From: Cyclina sinensis
Lineage: Eukaryota > Mollusca > Bivalvia > Venerida > Veneridae
Length of the DNA: 64,000 bases
Reading direction: 5' to 3'
Assembly (NCBI GenBank): GCA_012932295.1
Contig: JAAONU010000014.1
Coordinates: forward strand, 33,077,977 to 33,141,976
Below the pieces are notes generated by a model, which worked only from the letters and a program-made list of their open reading frames with translations, made no database searches and had not been told where the DNA came from. Each line of letters opens with the position of its first letter. The first letter of the stretch is position 1. Positions 12,424-24,087 of this stretch are shown here, one piece after another. The position numbers and the translations under genes are program-made.

Positions 12424-14040
12424 AATGAGAAGACTTAAATTAGGTACGTTACAGATGCAGAAATGCAGGATGAGTACTGGGATTCGGTAAGTTTTATGTA
12501 TCTTTCTTAATTTCTTTCAGTGTTTGCAAAAATTATTATCATTTAACAACGATTATAATATCGATTTCAATCTCGGAATATAACGATTCGTCCCAAAGAC
12601 GATTCGCAATTCGATGGCCGAAACGTTACATGCTTCCAGATTAACTGATTAAATTAGAGATGTCTGTTGTTTTTTCTTTTAACTAAGATAATTAACCAGT
12701 TTTAGGTGTAATGAACTTTCTTTTAGTCTTGTTAGATTGTTTTAAGTAATTTAGAAAAAAATGTTTATGAACATGAAAAACATGAAGTTAAGAAAATGAT
12801 AATGAGCTCTAATTTTTTCTCTTCAGAAAATGTATTGTGTCTGTATTTCATGGAGGGTAAATACCATTAAAGCATGGCATGCAGATGAAAACAACATTCC
12901 ATCACTAGCAAAATGTAAGTTAAGTACATTAGTCATGAAGATCAGAATTGTTTACAAACATTTGTGTAATCTTTCTTTAAAAATAGGATTTCTACTTTTA
13001 GTTTTACTGTTTATAATAGTGGTTCATTTGGTTTAATTTAGTTCTAATTTTGTTAAAATTTCACATTCATGCTCACCTGGATTAAAAAAAATTGTGAACA
13101 GACATGTTTTATTTTATCCTCAACTTGACTTGAGTTTTTATTGCTTTTATTTCTGAATTATGTTTATAAAGTGTCAAGAGAAGAGGATGTGAGCTGAAAT
13201 ATTCAAAATTTATATTTGTACTTTCAGACAAAACTGACTGATTGTCTAGAAGATTCAGGGGGTGCAAAAAAGAAGTCACAATGATTGTATGAAGAATGCT
13301 GGTGTTATAACCAGAAATTTACATCCTCATGGCATTGGATCAACATGGTAAGTTACTGTAAGGTATCTGTTTTATATTTAAAGGTGAGTGGTCATCATAT
13401 TTACGTACTAATTTTTATATTTGATTGTGTAGAACAAACTTAAGTAAGATTATTTTTCATAATTTAAGCATTAAATTATCGGTTATTGCCTTAGTATTAC
13501 CCATACAAAGTCAGGTATCACACAGATGTAAGAGTAGCTAACTGTTATGCAGGTGCGATCTCAAACCGGAACTGACATACGTATATCCCTGTGTAAATTG
13601 TTGATAGTTCATGAGAGCGATATTTATCTGTGATTCTTGTAATATGATTTGAATTTACGTACATACTGTGTATGAACTATATAAAATACACTTTTTATTG
13701 TGTTTATTGTAATCTACGTATCGAAATCTATTTAAAACAGAAAAACATGCCTATTCTTGGCCCACAGACCTTTTAAGTATTTATAAATGTTTACATTTAG
13801 CCTCGAATTTCTTTTGTTACAGAACTTGTGTTAATTTTGTGTGTGGAACTTCATGGCACTGATCAGTATTCACTATTTATTTGATATAAAGGACACCCTT
13901 TTGTCTTTCATGAAAAAATTTCTATTGAAAGAGTCAGTTAATATGGCTAAAATGTTTTGTTTTGTATTTCAGAATTAATGAAGAAGATATATTGAGTCAG
14001 TGTCAGGCAGAAAGGCCAAGAAGAAAAGATAACTGAATGA
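12424..14040 (+). other. Possible spliced transcript inside the 4.2 kb element
   Basis: Four exon-like blocks have good plus-strand splice signals. Block 1 ends TGGGATTCG|GTAAGT (~12488). Block 2 starts after TTTCTCTTCAG (~12827) and has a donor at AAAT|GTAAGT (~12914) or GG|GTAAAT. Block 3 lies between CTTTCAG (~13227) and ATG|GTAAGT (~13349). Block 4 starts after TATTTCAG (~13972). Joining gives only short frames with early stops, for example one reading ISWRVNTIKAWHADEN. This could be a non-coding RNA, a captured gene fragment or chance; I recognise no domain. Confidence 0.25.
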
Positions 14041-14995
14041 CTTTTGTGAAAGTAAACCAAGATCCTGTTGTTGTTTTTTCTTAAACTTTAATTTATTTCT
14101 TGTGTTCAGCTACTCAGACATTGGATATAGAGGACAAACTATAGTAATAATTGTTGTTGTTTCCAGAATTTTTGTGATTCGGCTTGAAAAAATAGTGTGA
14201 TGATATTTTGTGTGCTCGATTGCTGAATTGTATTTGATGTTTTTGTTGGCAAATATAGCTATTTATCTAAGTAAAAATTCTTCTTTTTTTTTCACTATCA
14301 TATTAAGTAGGTGTACAGTGTAGACTGTCGAAACACATCATAATTATATACATCAGATGAATCTGTATTATGAAAAATGGTTACTAGGCTTTCACTTTCC
14401 TTGTATTTTACATTTTAAAAAAATCATTCAGGGATGCTGGAATTAGGCTGGATATTTTTCCATGTTATACTGTCAAGGCTGGACTGTTTACCGTGGTGAA
14501 AAGTCCAGCCTCTATGGTTGGCAGACACATGGAATACCCTGGAAAAAAATCCATACTTTCGTTCCAATACTCCATGTACATGGAAAAGCATGGAATAAAG
14601 TCCATGCTTTTCCATGGAAAACATGGAAAATATTCCATGTAGCATGGAAAATGTTCCATGTTATTTCCGTTTTTCCAGCCCATTTTTTTTCAGCCTCAGC
14701 CTGGAAAAGGCTGGAAAATTTTGTTCCAATACTCCAGCCTCTTATTTTCCATGGAAATCCCTGGAAAAGCATGGACTTTTTACACCCGGGATGTATGTAA
14801 GATAATCTATGAGTTATTGTGAAAAATTTAGTCATTAATGACACTTTGGTTATGTACATGTATATTCATTCTTCAATATGAGCAGTATGTTTACTTAGAC
14901 CTGTCAGTTCATACCTATAAAACTTAAAACAGCTCTGACCTATATTCAAGAACATCTCTGAATAGACAGACTTATTAAACTTTAAGAGACATTTA

Positions 14996-15415
14996 CACTG
15001 GAACCCCATTAAATTGAACTCTTATTAAAGCACCGAACTCAGAATAACACTGTAGGGTCATGGCTCCCTAAATCAAAAGAATCAAATTTTTCACGTCTTA
15101 TGAATGTATAATGAAAATGTAATTAGAAAGCACAGGGGCTTGAAAAGCATGCATATCACGCTTTAATTAGATGTTTGGTCAACCTGACTTTTGTTTGCAT
15201 GTCTTAAGTGTTCAGTGCATCTGTATTTCTGAACAATGTAATCGGGTAGCTTGGCTCGTGAAAGATGTGAAAAGCATGCATTTTGGCGCTTCAATTGCAT
15301 GTTTGTGCAAACTTAATGATGATCATTCAGGTATCAGACTGGTACAAGAACCTTTAAATCTTAGCTGTGACATGCAAATATGGATGAACTGAGCAAAACA
15401 CAGGCCAAAACTTAC
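14996..15415 (+). mobile_element. Decayed, right-truncated pogo-like element
   Basis: The left end CACTGGAACCCCATTAAATT follows TA and resembles the terminus of the element at 54776 (CACTCGGACCCCGTTACTAC). The body shares GGGTCATGGCTCCC, GTGAAAAGCATGCA, GATGATCATTCAGGT and ATGGATGAACTGAG with that element and also shows the internal duplication in degraded form. The right end is missing; a family-B HINE starts at 15420. Confidence 0.72.
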
Positions 15416-15419
15416 TATT

Positions 15420-16041
15420 AACAAGAAATCGGTAGAACCGATGGATGCTCCCCGAATAAATGCCAATTCCAAAAGGGCTATTGTTTAATATGTATTTTTT
15501 TTAAAAGTATGAAAATTAACAAAGGGCAATAACTCCTAAATCATGCAAAATAAAGTAACGGTTCTTACACGCTGCACTTCTCCTCATAGAGATCTATCCA
15601 CCAATAAAGTTTCATGTTAATATCTCTTCTACTTTGTGAGATATGCCTGGACAAAAAACAAGTATGAGAAATTTCAAAAGGCAATAACTCAAAAATTTAT
15701 AAAGCAAGAGTTATGGTTCTTGTGCACTGCACTGCTCATCAATGAGATCTATCTCCTTATTAAGTTTCAAGTTGATAACTCTTATACTTTGTGAGATATG
15801 CCGCGGACAAAAAAAAAAGAAGAGAAATTTCAAAGGGCAATAACTCAAAAATTAATAAAGCAAGAGTTATGGTTCTTGTGCACTGCACTGCTCCTTAATG
15901 AGATCTAACAACCTATGAAGTTTGGTCTTGATATCTCTCATAGTTTTTGTGTTATGCTCCAGACAAAATTATGACGGACGGACAGACGAATGGGACGAAC
16001 AAAGCGGCAACTATATGCTAGCCCTTCGGGGAGCATAAAAA
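15420..16041 (+). mobile_element. HINE-like element, family B, three core units
   Basis: Starts ACAAGAAATCGGTAGAACCG, where ATCGGT/ACCGAT form a small hairpin, followed by the arm TGCTCCCCGAA. Three ~145-150-bp core units follow, with GGGCAATAACTC.AAA, GTTATGGTTCTTGTGCACTG and GAGATCTATC. Next come a short GACGGACGGACAGACG tract and the 3' arm TTCGGGGAGCATAAAA. It is non-coding. Members of family B also occur at 24088-25908. Confidence 0.82.
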
Positions 16042-16458
16042 TAATGCACATTTCCTTGATCAAAACAATCAGTCATCGTTACTCATGAAGATATTGGAGA
16101 CTGAATATAGCAATCACATTGCAATACAGTTCTTTGCTATATTTATTTTTTTACAGTTTATTGTTTTACAACAGATGCAAGGAAAAACAATTAATATAGG
16201 TACAGTATTCAGGTAGTATAACAGGTTTTACTAAAAGACTTTCATGGTTGCGTATTATTAAGATATCACTGCGGATTTCCCAGAAGTAAGTATATTTACT
16301 TTCGTTTTTGCAATATCTTTTTTTTTTTTTTTTAATTGTATACAATAAAATTCATGTAAATTTCTAACTGAATCATTCAAAATAATTTTTAACTACTAAA
16401 TGTTGTAATGTAATTTTTAAAAAATTCAACAAATATATTGTATATGGGTGGGGTAATA
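16042..16458. other. Non-coding spacer
   Basis: AT-rich, with a T15-class homopolymer near 16319-16333. Nothing else was seen. Confidence 0.45.
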
Positions 16459-16822
16459 TGAGGGTTGTTTGATAAGTTCGCATATTTTATGTCCAAATTC
16501 AATCAAACTTGCAGGATATAATATTTCAGGCTCACCAAAAAGAGTTTTCCATTTTCAAAACAGTTTGAATACCATGGAAACGCTACATGGAGCACTCTGT
16601 AAATCGGACATAAGTCAGTATATAAACATGTCAATCAAAGCACGACTGAATATTATAGCGGGAATTGATAACATCATATGAGACAATGTCAACTTCATTT
16701 CCTGTAAATTTCAATGACGTATCCTGTTTATTATCCACCATTAAGGCAATTATTTCTATATGACACAGAAAGTCATGACGTAAACTTTAGACAGTGAAAC
16801 TAGGGCGAGTATTAAGTTTTGT

Positions 16823-16960
16823 GTTAACCTTAGCCACACACCAACGGAAATATTCAAACTGCTACAGAAAACACAATCAACATGATGCTGTAGAAGTACT
16901 GATTTCAAATGGCATGAAATATTTCGCAATGGACGCCAGAGTTTGGACGCCCCCATGGAT
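16823..16960 (+). pseudogene. Mariner transposase N-terminal HTH remnant
   Basis: The frame reads TPTEIFKLLQKTQST, then an in-frame TGA (16883-16885), then FKWHEIFRNGRQSLDAP. This matches the mariner pattern of a 'TA.E....L...YG...LS...V..WH..F..GR.S..D' helix-turn-helix. It is broken by the stop and disconnected from the rest. Confidence 0.8.
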
Positions 16961-16981
16961 TTCAGAATTTTTCCTTAATTG

Positions 16982-17149
16982 AAGCGTCAACTGCAAGGAC
17001 TGCGATTTGAATCAAGTACTGAACTCAGTTTGAAGGTTCGTTCAATTGTGTCATCTTTTCCTGAGAATTGGTATGCTTCCATTTATAACCAGTGGATTCA
17101 GCGTCATGAAAAATTGGTTGCTCGGTCAGGTGACTATGTTGAGAAGTGA
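16982..17149 (+). pseudogene. Mariner transposase C-terminal remnant
   Basis: The frame runs from KRQLQGLRFESSTELSLK to WIQRHEKLVARSGDYVEK and a TGA at 17147. The ending W....EKC....GDYVEK-stop is diagnostic of mariner transposases. It directly follows the N-terminal fragment, so the catalytic domain has been deleted. Confidence 0.85.
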
Positions 17150-17649
17150 ACGGATGTTTATTTTCTGACATTGACGTCCATTGATATTTATGACCTTGTG
17201 CTCCATGGAATGTATATGTACCATTTGTTTTATATTGTTATGTACATAGTTTATATTGGTAATTTACAGTGTTTTATGTATAGTATTTGTATTGAATCAA
17301 GGAACCAGCATATATAAATTTCAGATATGTATTTTTTCATTTTCCTTCATAATACAACTTTTCCGCGAACTTATCAAACAACCCTCGTAAACTACGTAAT
17401 GTCCCACATTAGGACCCATGCTAAAAGTAGCAACCCTGTTTATTTCACAGCTTAACTTCCTTGGACCCCTAATACTGCGTAATAAAGGGTCTTTAGTGTA
17501 TTTTGAATTTTCATTCTTAAAAATCATAGTGTAAATTTTGTAATTTTACCCATAAAATTTTGAAAAGTATGACACTTCAATTACTGCTGATGAAAACAAG
17601 GCAAGAAATTCAACTGTATCTTCTGCAAACACCACAGCGACAATGTTTT

Positions 17650-18103
17650 AACAAGAGCCATGTTACACATGGTTAATCCCCCCGCCGGGAAGAAGCTACC
17701 TGAAGGTTGTACTTTCAAACACTCAATGTAATAATGTTTGAAGAAAATCCCACAAAAAATAGGCAAGGTAGAGTTATTGTTCTTGCAAACTGCACTTCCT
17801 ACCAATGTGCTATGTCAGTGTATTAAGTTTGAAGAAAATCGCTCAAGCACTTTTTGAGTTATGCTTCGGACAAAGTTTTTCAATTAAATCAGATAAAGGG
17901 GAATAATTCTAAAAGTAGGCAAGGTAGAGTTATTATTCTTACGCACTGCACCTCCTCCAAATGTGCTCTTTCAGTATATGAAGTTTGAAGAAAATCACTC
18001 AAGTACTTTTGGAGTTATGCTCCCGACAACACTGGAATGGATGCACGCACAGACGGACAGAGACCATTTCTAATATCCCCTCCTCCTTTCGCGGGGATAA
18101 TAA
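17650..18103 (+). mobile_element. HINE-like element, family C, two core units
   Basis: Starts ACAAGAGCCATGTTACACAT, with CCATGT/ACATGG as the 5' hairpin, then the arm AATCCCCCCGCC. Two ~155-bp cores follow, with AGGCAAGGTAGAGTTATT, GCACTGCAC and GAGTTATGCTCCGGACAA. After a degenerate ACGGACAG tract it ends TCCCCTCCTCCTTTCGCGGG then GATAATAA. It is non-coding. Confidence 0.82.
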
Positions 18104-18164
18104 GTTCAAGAATTCAAGAATTAGATAAACATGTATATGCTGGGATTTTTAAAATGTAAACAAG

Positions 18165-19325
18165 TAAATCTGATAAAGGGGAATAACTCTAAAAAATAGG
18201 CAAGGTAGAGTTATTGGACTTGCACATTGCACTACCTACCAATGTGCTCTGTCAGTGTATGAAATTTGAATAAAATCCCTCAAGTAGTTTTGGAGTTATG
18301 CTCCGGACAAAATTTATTAAGTAATTCTGATAAAGGGAAATAACTCTAAAAATAGGCAAGGTAGAGTTATTGTTCTTGCACAATGCACTACCTACCAATG
18401 TGCTCTGTCAGTGTATGAAGTTTGAATAAAATCCCTCAAGTAGTTTTAGAGTTATGCTCTGGACAAAATTTATCAAGTAATTCTGATAAAGGGGAATAAC
18501 TCTAAAAATAAGCAAGGTAGAGTTATTGGACTTGCACACTGCACTACCTACCAATGTGCTCTGTCAGTGTACTGAGTTTGAATAAAATCCCTCAAGTAGT
18601 TTTAGAGTTATGCTCCGGACAAAATTTATCAAGTAATTCTGATAAAAAGGAATAACTCTAAAAAATAGGCAAGGTAGAGTTATTGTTCTTGCACACTGCA
18701 CTACCTACCAATGTGCTCTGTCAGTGTATGAAGTTTGAATAAAATTCCTCTAGCAGTTTTGGAGTTATGCTCCGGACAAAATTTATCAAGTAAATTTGAT
18801 AAAGCGGAATAACTCTAAAAAAAGGCAAGGTAGAGTTATTGGACTTGCACACTGCACTACCTACCAATGTGCTCTGTCAGTGTATGAAGTTTGAATAAAA
18901 TCCCTCAAGTAGTTTTGGAGTTATGCTCCGGACAAAATTTATCAAGTAAATTTGATAAAGCGGAATAACTCTAAAAAAAGGCAAGGTAGAGTTATTGGAC
19001 TTGCACACTGCACTACCTACCAATGTGCTCTGTCAGTGTATGAAGTTTGAATAAAATTCCTCTAGCAGTTTTGGAGTTATGCTCCGGACAAAATTTATCA
19101 AGTCAATTTGATAAAGCGAAATAACTCTAAAAAAAAAGGCAAGGTAGAGTTATTGGACTTGCACACTGCACTACCTACCAATGTGCTCTGTCAGTGTATG
19201 AAGTTTGAATAAAATCCCTCAAGTAGTTTTGGAGTTATGCTCCGGACAAAATTGTTTCGGACGGACGCACGGACGCACAAAGGGCATTCCTAATATCCCC
19301 TCCGCCTTTGGCGGGGGGATAAAAA
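18165..19325 (+). mobile_element. HINE-like element, family C, 5'-truncated with seven ~156-bp units
   Basis: GAGTTATGCTCCGGACAAAA (or a close variant) recurs near 18302, 18457, 18613, 18770, 18927, 19083 and 19240, giving a period of 155-157 bp. Units are highly similar. The 3' end has GGACGGACGCACGGACGCAC, then TCCCCTCCGCCTTTGGCGGG forming a hairpin, then GGGATAAAAA. No 5' hairpin or 5' arm is present at the start, so this copy is 5'-truncated or was expanded after fusion with 17650-18103. Confidence 0.85.
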
Positions 19326-20054
19326 GTCTAGTTATTCAGGAATTATGCTGCCCCCCTCAGTTCATGCCATCATATTTCACAGCCATATCTTCCAAATTAA
19401 TTCCCTTTGGACACTATCACAAAATCTTAATACCTCCTAAAATGTAAAATATTTTCATTTAACAGATTCTGATAGAAAAAGCAATTCTGAGAATCTTATT
19501 TTGAATCATGCTATGAAAGTTTTTGTCACCTTGCCCTAAAATACATACTATCTGCTTTCTGTAAATGAGAGAGATGAGTAATACGCCAACATTTAAACTG
19601 ATTGCTCAGAACTTTAGGAGCGCCAGAATTAACTGACTTATGCAAATCTTCAAAACTGACAATACCATATCATGAACAATGCAATTTCTGGTAAGGAATG
19701 GCAAAAGAAGATGGAACTAATATGGTGACTCAACTTGTCTAATAAATCACAATGCTTCTGAAATCCCACAAATCTGCTGCAAACAAAGTCTCTGAGAAAG
19801 ACTCACAATTTCATCTCTTTACATGGTTTATCCATACTGAAGCCTTTTTGTATTTCACTGAATAGGTACTTACAAATCTAGACATATTTTTTTTTTACTG
19901 AAGTATGCTTAGCTAGTTTCTTCTCGAGGTTCAAATATAAACACATATATTGTCAATCTTGAAATTACTGGAAACATTTAAATATAACCTAGGAATATGG
20001 ATATTGCATGTGTATGAGATCATTTTAACCTGAAAAAAAAATTTAATTACTTAC
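19326..20054. other. Intron-like spacer downstream of the MICU-like exon
   Basis: No repeat termini or coding frames were recognised. It begins the minus-strand intron whose donor is at 20049-20054. Confidence 0.45.
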
Positions 20055-20102
20055 TTGTTAACACACACAACAGGAAGAGATACTCTGTGTAGGAGATCAA
20101 AC
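20055..20102 (-). CDS. MICU3: Internal coding exon of the same MICU2/MICU3-like gene
   Basis: A 48-bp exon on the minus strand between an acceptor TATTTTCAG|GTTTG and a donor AACAA|GTAAGT. Starting in phase 1, as the upstream exon requires, it encodes LISYTEYLFLLCVLT and ends with one base of the next codon. The block G-LISYTEYLFLL-x-x-LT is the signature helix just before EF-hand 1 in MICU2 and MICU3; Cys at 'LLC' is closer to what I recall of MICU3 (LLCILTKP) than MICU2 (LLTILTKP). The next exon should open with the rest of a Lys/Asn codon and Pro and contain the EF-hand loop; I could not find it below 20054, so it probably lies beyond the start of the window. The 20,918-bp intron separating it from 41021 is filled with transposons. 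Confidence 0.88.
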
Positions 20103-20699
20103 CTGAAAATAGACAAAATATGGTTAGGATACACTGGCATGTCAAACAGGTTGTGTATAATGTTCATGAAATTGTCTCTTAAAAACTTGAGAATTGCACA
20201 ATAATTGCATATTTAGTATACTTTTCTCCAGTATATTTATACTGCATCCTGAAACTTCACAAATAAATGTGGGAGGATATGCTAGCTGAATGCCATCTAT
20301 TTCAATACATGGGAAACTGAAAAACCATAAAATATACAACTCTCATAGTAACCCATAGATTTCAAAGGCATAGGGGGACTTTCAATCAAATACATCATAT
20401 TTAAAGCCATTAGGGCAGCTACTCAGTACAGAAACCCCTTATACACTTAGAAATTGAAATCTGACTGGCACTTCATAGAAAGGGGCATCTTCAGGTATCT
20501 AAGTGGATGGGACAAAGTTCTTACTGGCACTTGCCTTTCCTTTTGAATTTTACCTCAAACTGTCTTTCAGCATTGACAGTAGTCATCACTTTTAAAATCT
20601 ACCACAGCCTTTCCAAAAACGTAACATACACACACAAGTTATTACGAACTAATCTTTCAATGAAAACTTTGCCTAGGATTATAAACATTCATTGTAAGA

Positions 20700-21692
20700 C
20701 CTTTATTATTAATTATTATTCATTATTATTACATTTCCTTTATTCAACATTTAATTAATATAAAAGCCCTTCTTTTAACCATTCCATGCTGGATAAATTA
20801 CTTTTTCTTTAAAACTTTACCTAGAATTATTGCCTTTTTATAATAATATAATAATATAAATAAAAATTTCATCTTGATTCCTGGCTTTTTAATTACTTTT
20901 TATTTAAGGTAGTGCCTTTCGTTGTAACACTTTTTGTTCAATGCTCACTTCATTATAGATGTTTTTAAAGGTTTTTCTGCCCTATAATATTAAAATTTTC
21001 TTGTAACATTAATTGCCAAAATACTCAACACATTAAAGTCTTTTTTGTTCTTTTAATTCCACTTATGATTATAGCCTTTCGATATAAACTTTTATTTGAA
21101 TTATTGTCTTTCCATATAAACTTTCATTTAGGATTATTGCATTTCCATATAAACTTTTATTTAGGATTATTGCCTTTCCATATAAACTTTCATTTAGGAT
21201 TATAGCCTTTCCTTGTAACATTCCATGTATTATTACCTGTCCATATAACATTTCATTCAGGATTATTGCCTTTCCATATAAACTTTCATTTAGGATTATT
21301 GCCTTTCCTTGTAACATTCCATGTATTATTACCTGTCCATACAACATTTCATTCAGGATTATTGCCTTTCCATATTAACTTTCATTTAGGATTATTGGCT
21401 TTCCACATAAACTTTCATTTAGGATTATTGGCTTTCCATATTAACTTTCATTTAGGATTATTGGCTTTCCACATAAACTTTCATTTAGGATTATTGGCTT
21501 TCCATATTAACTTTCATTTAGGATTATTGGCTTTCCATGTTTACTTTCACTTAAGATTATTGCCTTTCCATATAAACTTTCATTTAGGATTACTGCCTTT
21601 CCTTGTAACATTTCATTTGTAATTATTACCTCTCCATATAACTTTTCATTCTGGCTTATTGCCTTTCCATGTAACATTTCATTAAGGATTAC
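20700..21692 (+). repeat. 33-bp minisatellite, left part
   Basis: The core is at 21065-21692 with unit GGATTATTGCCTTTCCATAT followed by AAACTTTCATTTA, period 33 bp, about 19 units. More degenerate units occur at 20700-21060. As 33 is a multiple of three, both strands stay open with an 11-residue repeat (FHINFHLGLLA-like on plus, LNESLYGKAII-like on minus). This is a by-product of the period, not evidence of a protein. Variants alternate between CCATATAAAC and CTTGTAACAT, suggesting a higher-order pattern. Confidence 0.9.
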
Positions 21693-22566
21693 CATAATCG
21701 CTCAAATATAATATGCATTTTTTCTTTAAGAATTTTCAGTTTCCACAAAGGGGTGCAAATTTTACATGACGGTGGGCTGTCAGACAATTTTTTCCAGCTT
21801 GAAAACCCGAAAAATACCACCCAAAAGTTAATAATTTTTTGCCCAAACAATCATGTTTCCTGTTATGGTGCACCTTCTTTGTGGAGAGCGTTGTTTAGGG
21901 GAAAAAACCAGTGTCATCAGTACTGAAAGTATGATATGGTAAAAGGCGCATTATAATGCCAGTTATTTTGTTTGTTTGTTTTTTTGTTTTTTTTTGGTTT
22001 AGTTTTTTTTTTCGAATGTAACTGCCAAAGATAAATCGAAAATTGCCATGTAAATATGACTTGATTAAATCATGTAATCAATGCCTACCAGTATTATGCT
22101 GGTCAAAATTCCCGCTTGTTTAATTATCAACCAATTATCTAGATTAATGAAGTTGCCACTTTTACGGTATACTGTTAAACAAACACAACAGTAAGTGTTG
22201 TTTGATGTCGCCATAATCAGAAGATGTTTGTTTACACATCCAAAATGTGTTGAGAAAGTGTTGACACACTGAGATAATGCCTCTATACAATTGTCAACAC
22301 TGCCACCTCAAGATTGTCAGCAAAATGGTCGTTACTTATCCTTAATCAACAGACGTAAATGCAACTGTAGCAATAATCATGCGAAGTAACAGTTAGCACA
22401 CCGAAAGATGGTCGCTACCTGAATAAAAAACTCACCAAATGGTACCTCGATTTCCAGACAAAATTTGTGTGCGTATTATATTACAATGCAAGCATTTTCC
22501 CCCGAATTTTGTGGCCAGACCAGAGGTGCATTTTAGGCATGCTGGCGTATAATCTTCAAGTGATTA
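21693..22566 (+). mobile_element. About 870-bp TIR element splitting the 33-bp minisatellite
   Basis: The left end TAATCGCTCAAATATAATAT and the right end (reverse complement TAATCACTTGAAGATTATAC), both continuing to GC, match at 16 of 22 positions. GATTAC occurs at both junctions (21687-21692 and 22562-22567), though GATTA is also part of the satellite unit. Satellite units resume immediately at 22571. It has no coding content. The superfamily is undetermined. Confidence 0.55.
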
Positions 22567-23000
22567 CAGTACTGCCTTTCCATTTCACATTTCATGTAGG
22601 AATATTGTCTGTCTATATAAACTTTCATTTAGAATTATTGCCTTTCCTTGTAACATATGAGGAATGCCTAAATACTAACAAACATTTGATCTAGCTTATA
22701 TCTTTAAATATTCTTATTACAATTATTCAATTTAGGATTATTGCCTTTCCAAACAAAACTTAGTGCCTTTGAATATAACATTTCTTTCAGGATTCTTATC
22801 TTTTCAGATACTAGCTAACTTCCCTAGAATAATCTTACAATAATTGCCATTTCTTTTTTTGGGCTTCTCTTGTAACATTTTATTAAGAGGTATTTGAGCA
22901 AGAATTGATTGTCTTTGTAAAAAGATATTAAGCATTGCTGCCTTTTCTTGTAGCATTACATTAATCATTACAGCCTTTCCTTGTAACATTTTATTTTGGG
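22567..23000 (+). repeat. 33-bp minisatellite, right part (degenerate)
   Basis: TGCCTTTCCATTTCACATTT, AACTTTCATTTAGAATTATT, GGATTATTGCCTTTCC and CCTTTCCTTGTAACATTTTA continue the array seen left of 21693, with increasing divergence. Confidence 0.75.
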
Positions 23001-24087
23001 CTACTTCATTTTTTATGTCACATTTATAAAAGACTATTTTCTTCCAATATTTCCATCTTTTATCATGGCAATAATCCTAAATGGAAGGTGATATGACAAT
23101 GCTGCCTTTTCATTAAGTTAACTATAAATTTTGTTACAGGAACTGACATAGAAAACCAGGTACAAGTTTTATTTAGTAAACATATAATTATCTACGGCCA
23201 TGAAACATATTCCGCAATCTTGGAACTCTATCTTTTTGCCGACGTTATCAATAAAAATCATCTGTATGAAGATGAATTATCTAAGAATATTACCATTGAT
23301 TTCGTTTGTCTGCAAATGCATATGAAAATAGATCCTAGACAATATTCAGACTCAAATTTAATGTTCTTGTCAGATAATATTTTATCTTTTAATTGAAATC
23401 AATTCTACATATAAACTTGTATTTTATGAAAGGTACTGATAGAACCATAGGTACGTAATGAGTGAAGCAAAGAAACTATTAATGTAAACTTCTTTCTAAC
23501 ACAGTTAATGTTGAACTTAGTCTTTCAAACAAGAGCAACAGGTCTAATTCAAAGGAAAAACTCTGAATGATTTAAAACTTTTAAACAATCAACAAAAAGT
23601 AAAGGGAAAATGCGAGCTTTATTACGGCAAACTAACAACTACAGCTCCAAACTAAATAAAGCACACACATAGTAATAAATACATAGAAAGATTGCACCTG
23701 CAAAATGCATAATATATAAATCAGTACATCCATGCATAGCATCAATAATCAAATGATCAATTAAACATACTACACATTAATACAATAGTAGACTCTCAAT
23801 AAAAACAGTACAGATGAATGAATAGACATTATCGTCCTGACCTGAACAAATAATAAGTTAGGGAGAGGTGGGAGGGGAGATTAAATTTGCCAAGGTTGCG
23901 GCGAGCTGGTTAAGAATAAACTGCCTGGAAAACTCTCGCTTCCTGCGTGTAAGCACGCAACACGGTCAAGAGAGCATTGGCGCCATTGCCTGTCTGTTTA
24001 AATCCAATTAAGAAACTTAATTCTACTTAAATGAGTACTGCTGATGAAAGCTACAATATTCTAGCAAGACAACTTTTTCCTCAATCA
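23001..24087. other. Non-coding intronic stretch, nothing recognised
   Basis: AT-rich and unremarkable except for a slightly more GC-rich patch near 23880-24000 without a readable frame. Confidence 0.4.

Larger units (their letters stand above)
10595..14790 (+). mobile_element. 4.2 kb TIR element with CCCGGGTGTA ends and dense subterminal TGGAAA words
   Basis: The left end is CCCGGGTGTAGATTTTCCAG and the right end is TTTTTACACCCGGG, a perfect 10-bp terminal inverted repeat. Both ~300-bp subterminal regions (10605-10870 and 14430-14780) are packed with CATGGAAA and GCTGGAAA words in both orientations, which explains the many MEKHG/PWK-like frames there. The element interrupts a degenerate tandem repeat. 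No transposase was recognised. A series of exon-like blocks lies at 12424-14040. No convincing target duplication is seen beyond AT. The superfamily is undetermined. Confidence 0.75.
16459..17387 (+). mobile_element. Internally deleted mariner-type element
   Basis: Flanked by TA on both sides. The left end TGAGGGTTGTTTGATAAGTT and the right end (reverse complement CGAGGGTTGTTTGATAAGTT) continue to ...TTCGC, a 23-bp TIR with one mismatch. Total length is 929 bp against about 1.3 kb for complete mariners. Remnants of both transposase ends are inside (listed separately), but the catalytic D,D,D core is absent. The copy cannot encode an active transposase. Confidence 0.9.

Noticed and set aside
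14462..14859. 112-115 codon frames on both strands rich in MEKHG/PWK words
   Set aside because: Shadows of the CATGGAAA/GCTGGAAA subterminal arrays of the CCCGGGTGTA element.
15420..19325. CRISPR-like array suggested by regular ~150-bp repeats
   Set aside because: The units are contiguous near-identical tandem repeats without unique spacers, and the genome is eukaryotic.
21266..21622. 118-codon frame with 11-residue repeats
   Set aside because: Direct result of a 33-bp satellite; the opposite strand is equally open.
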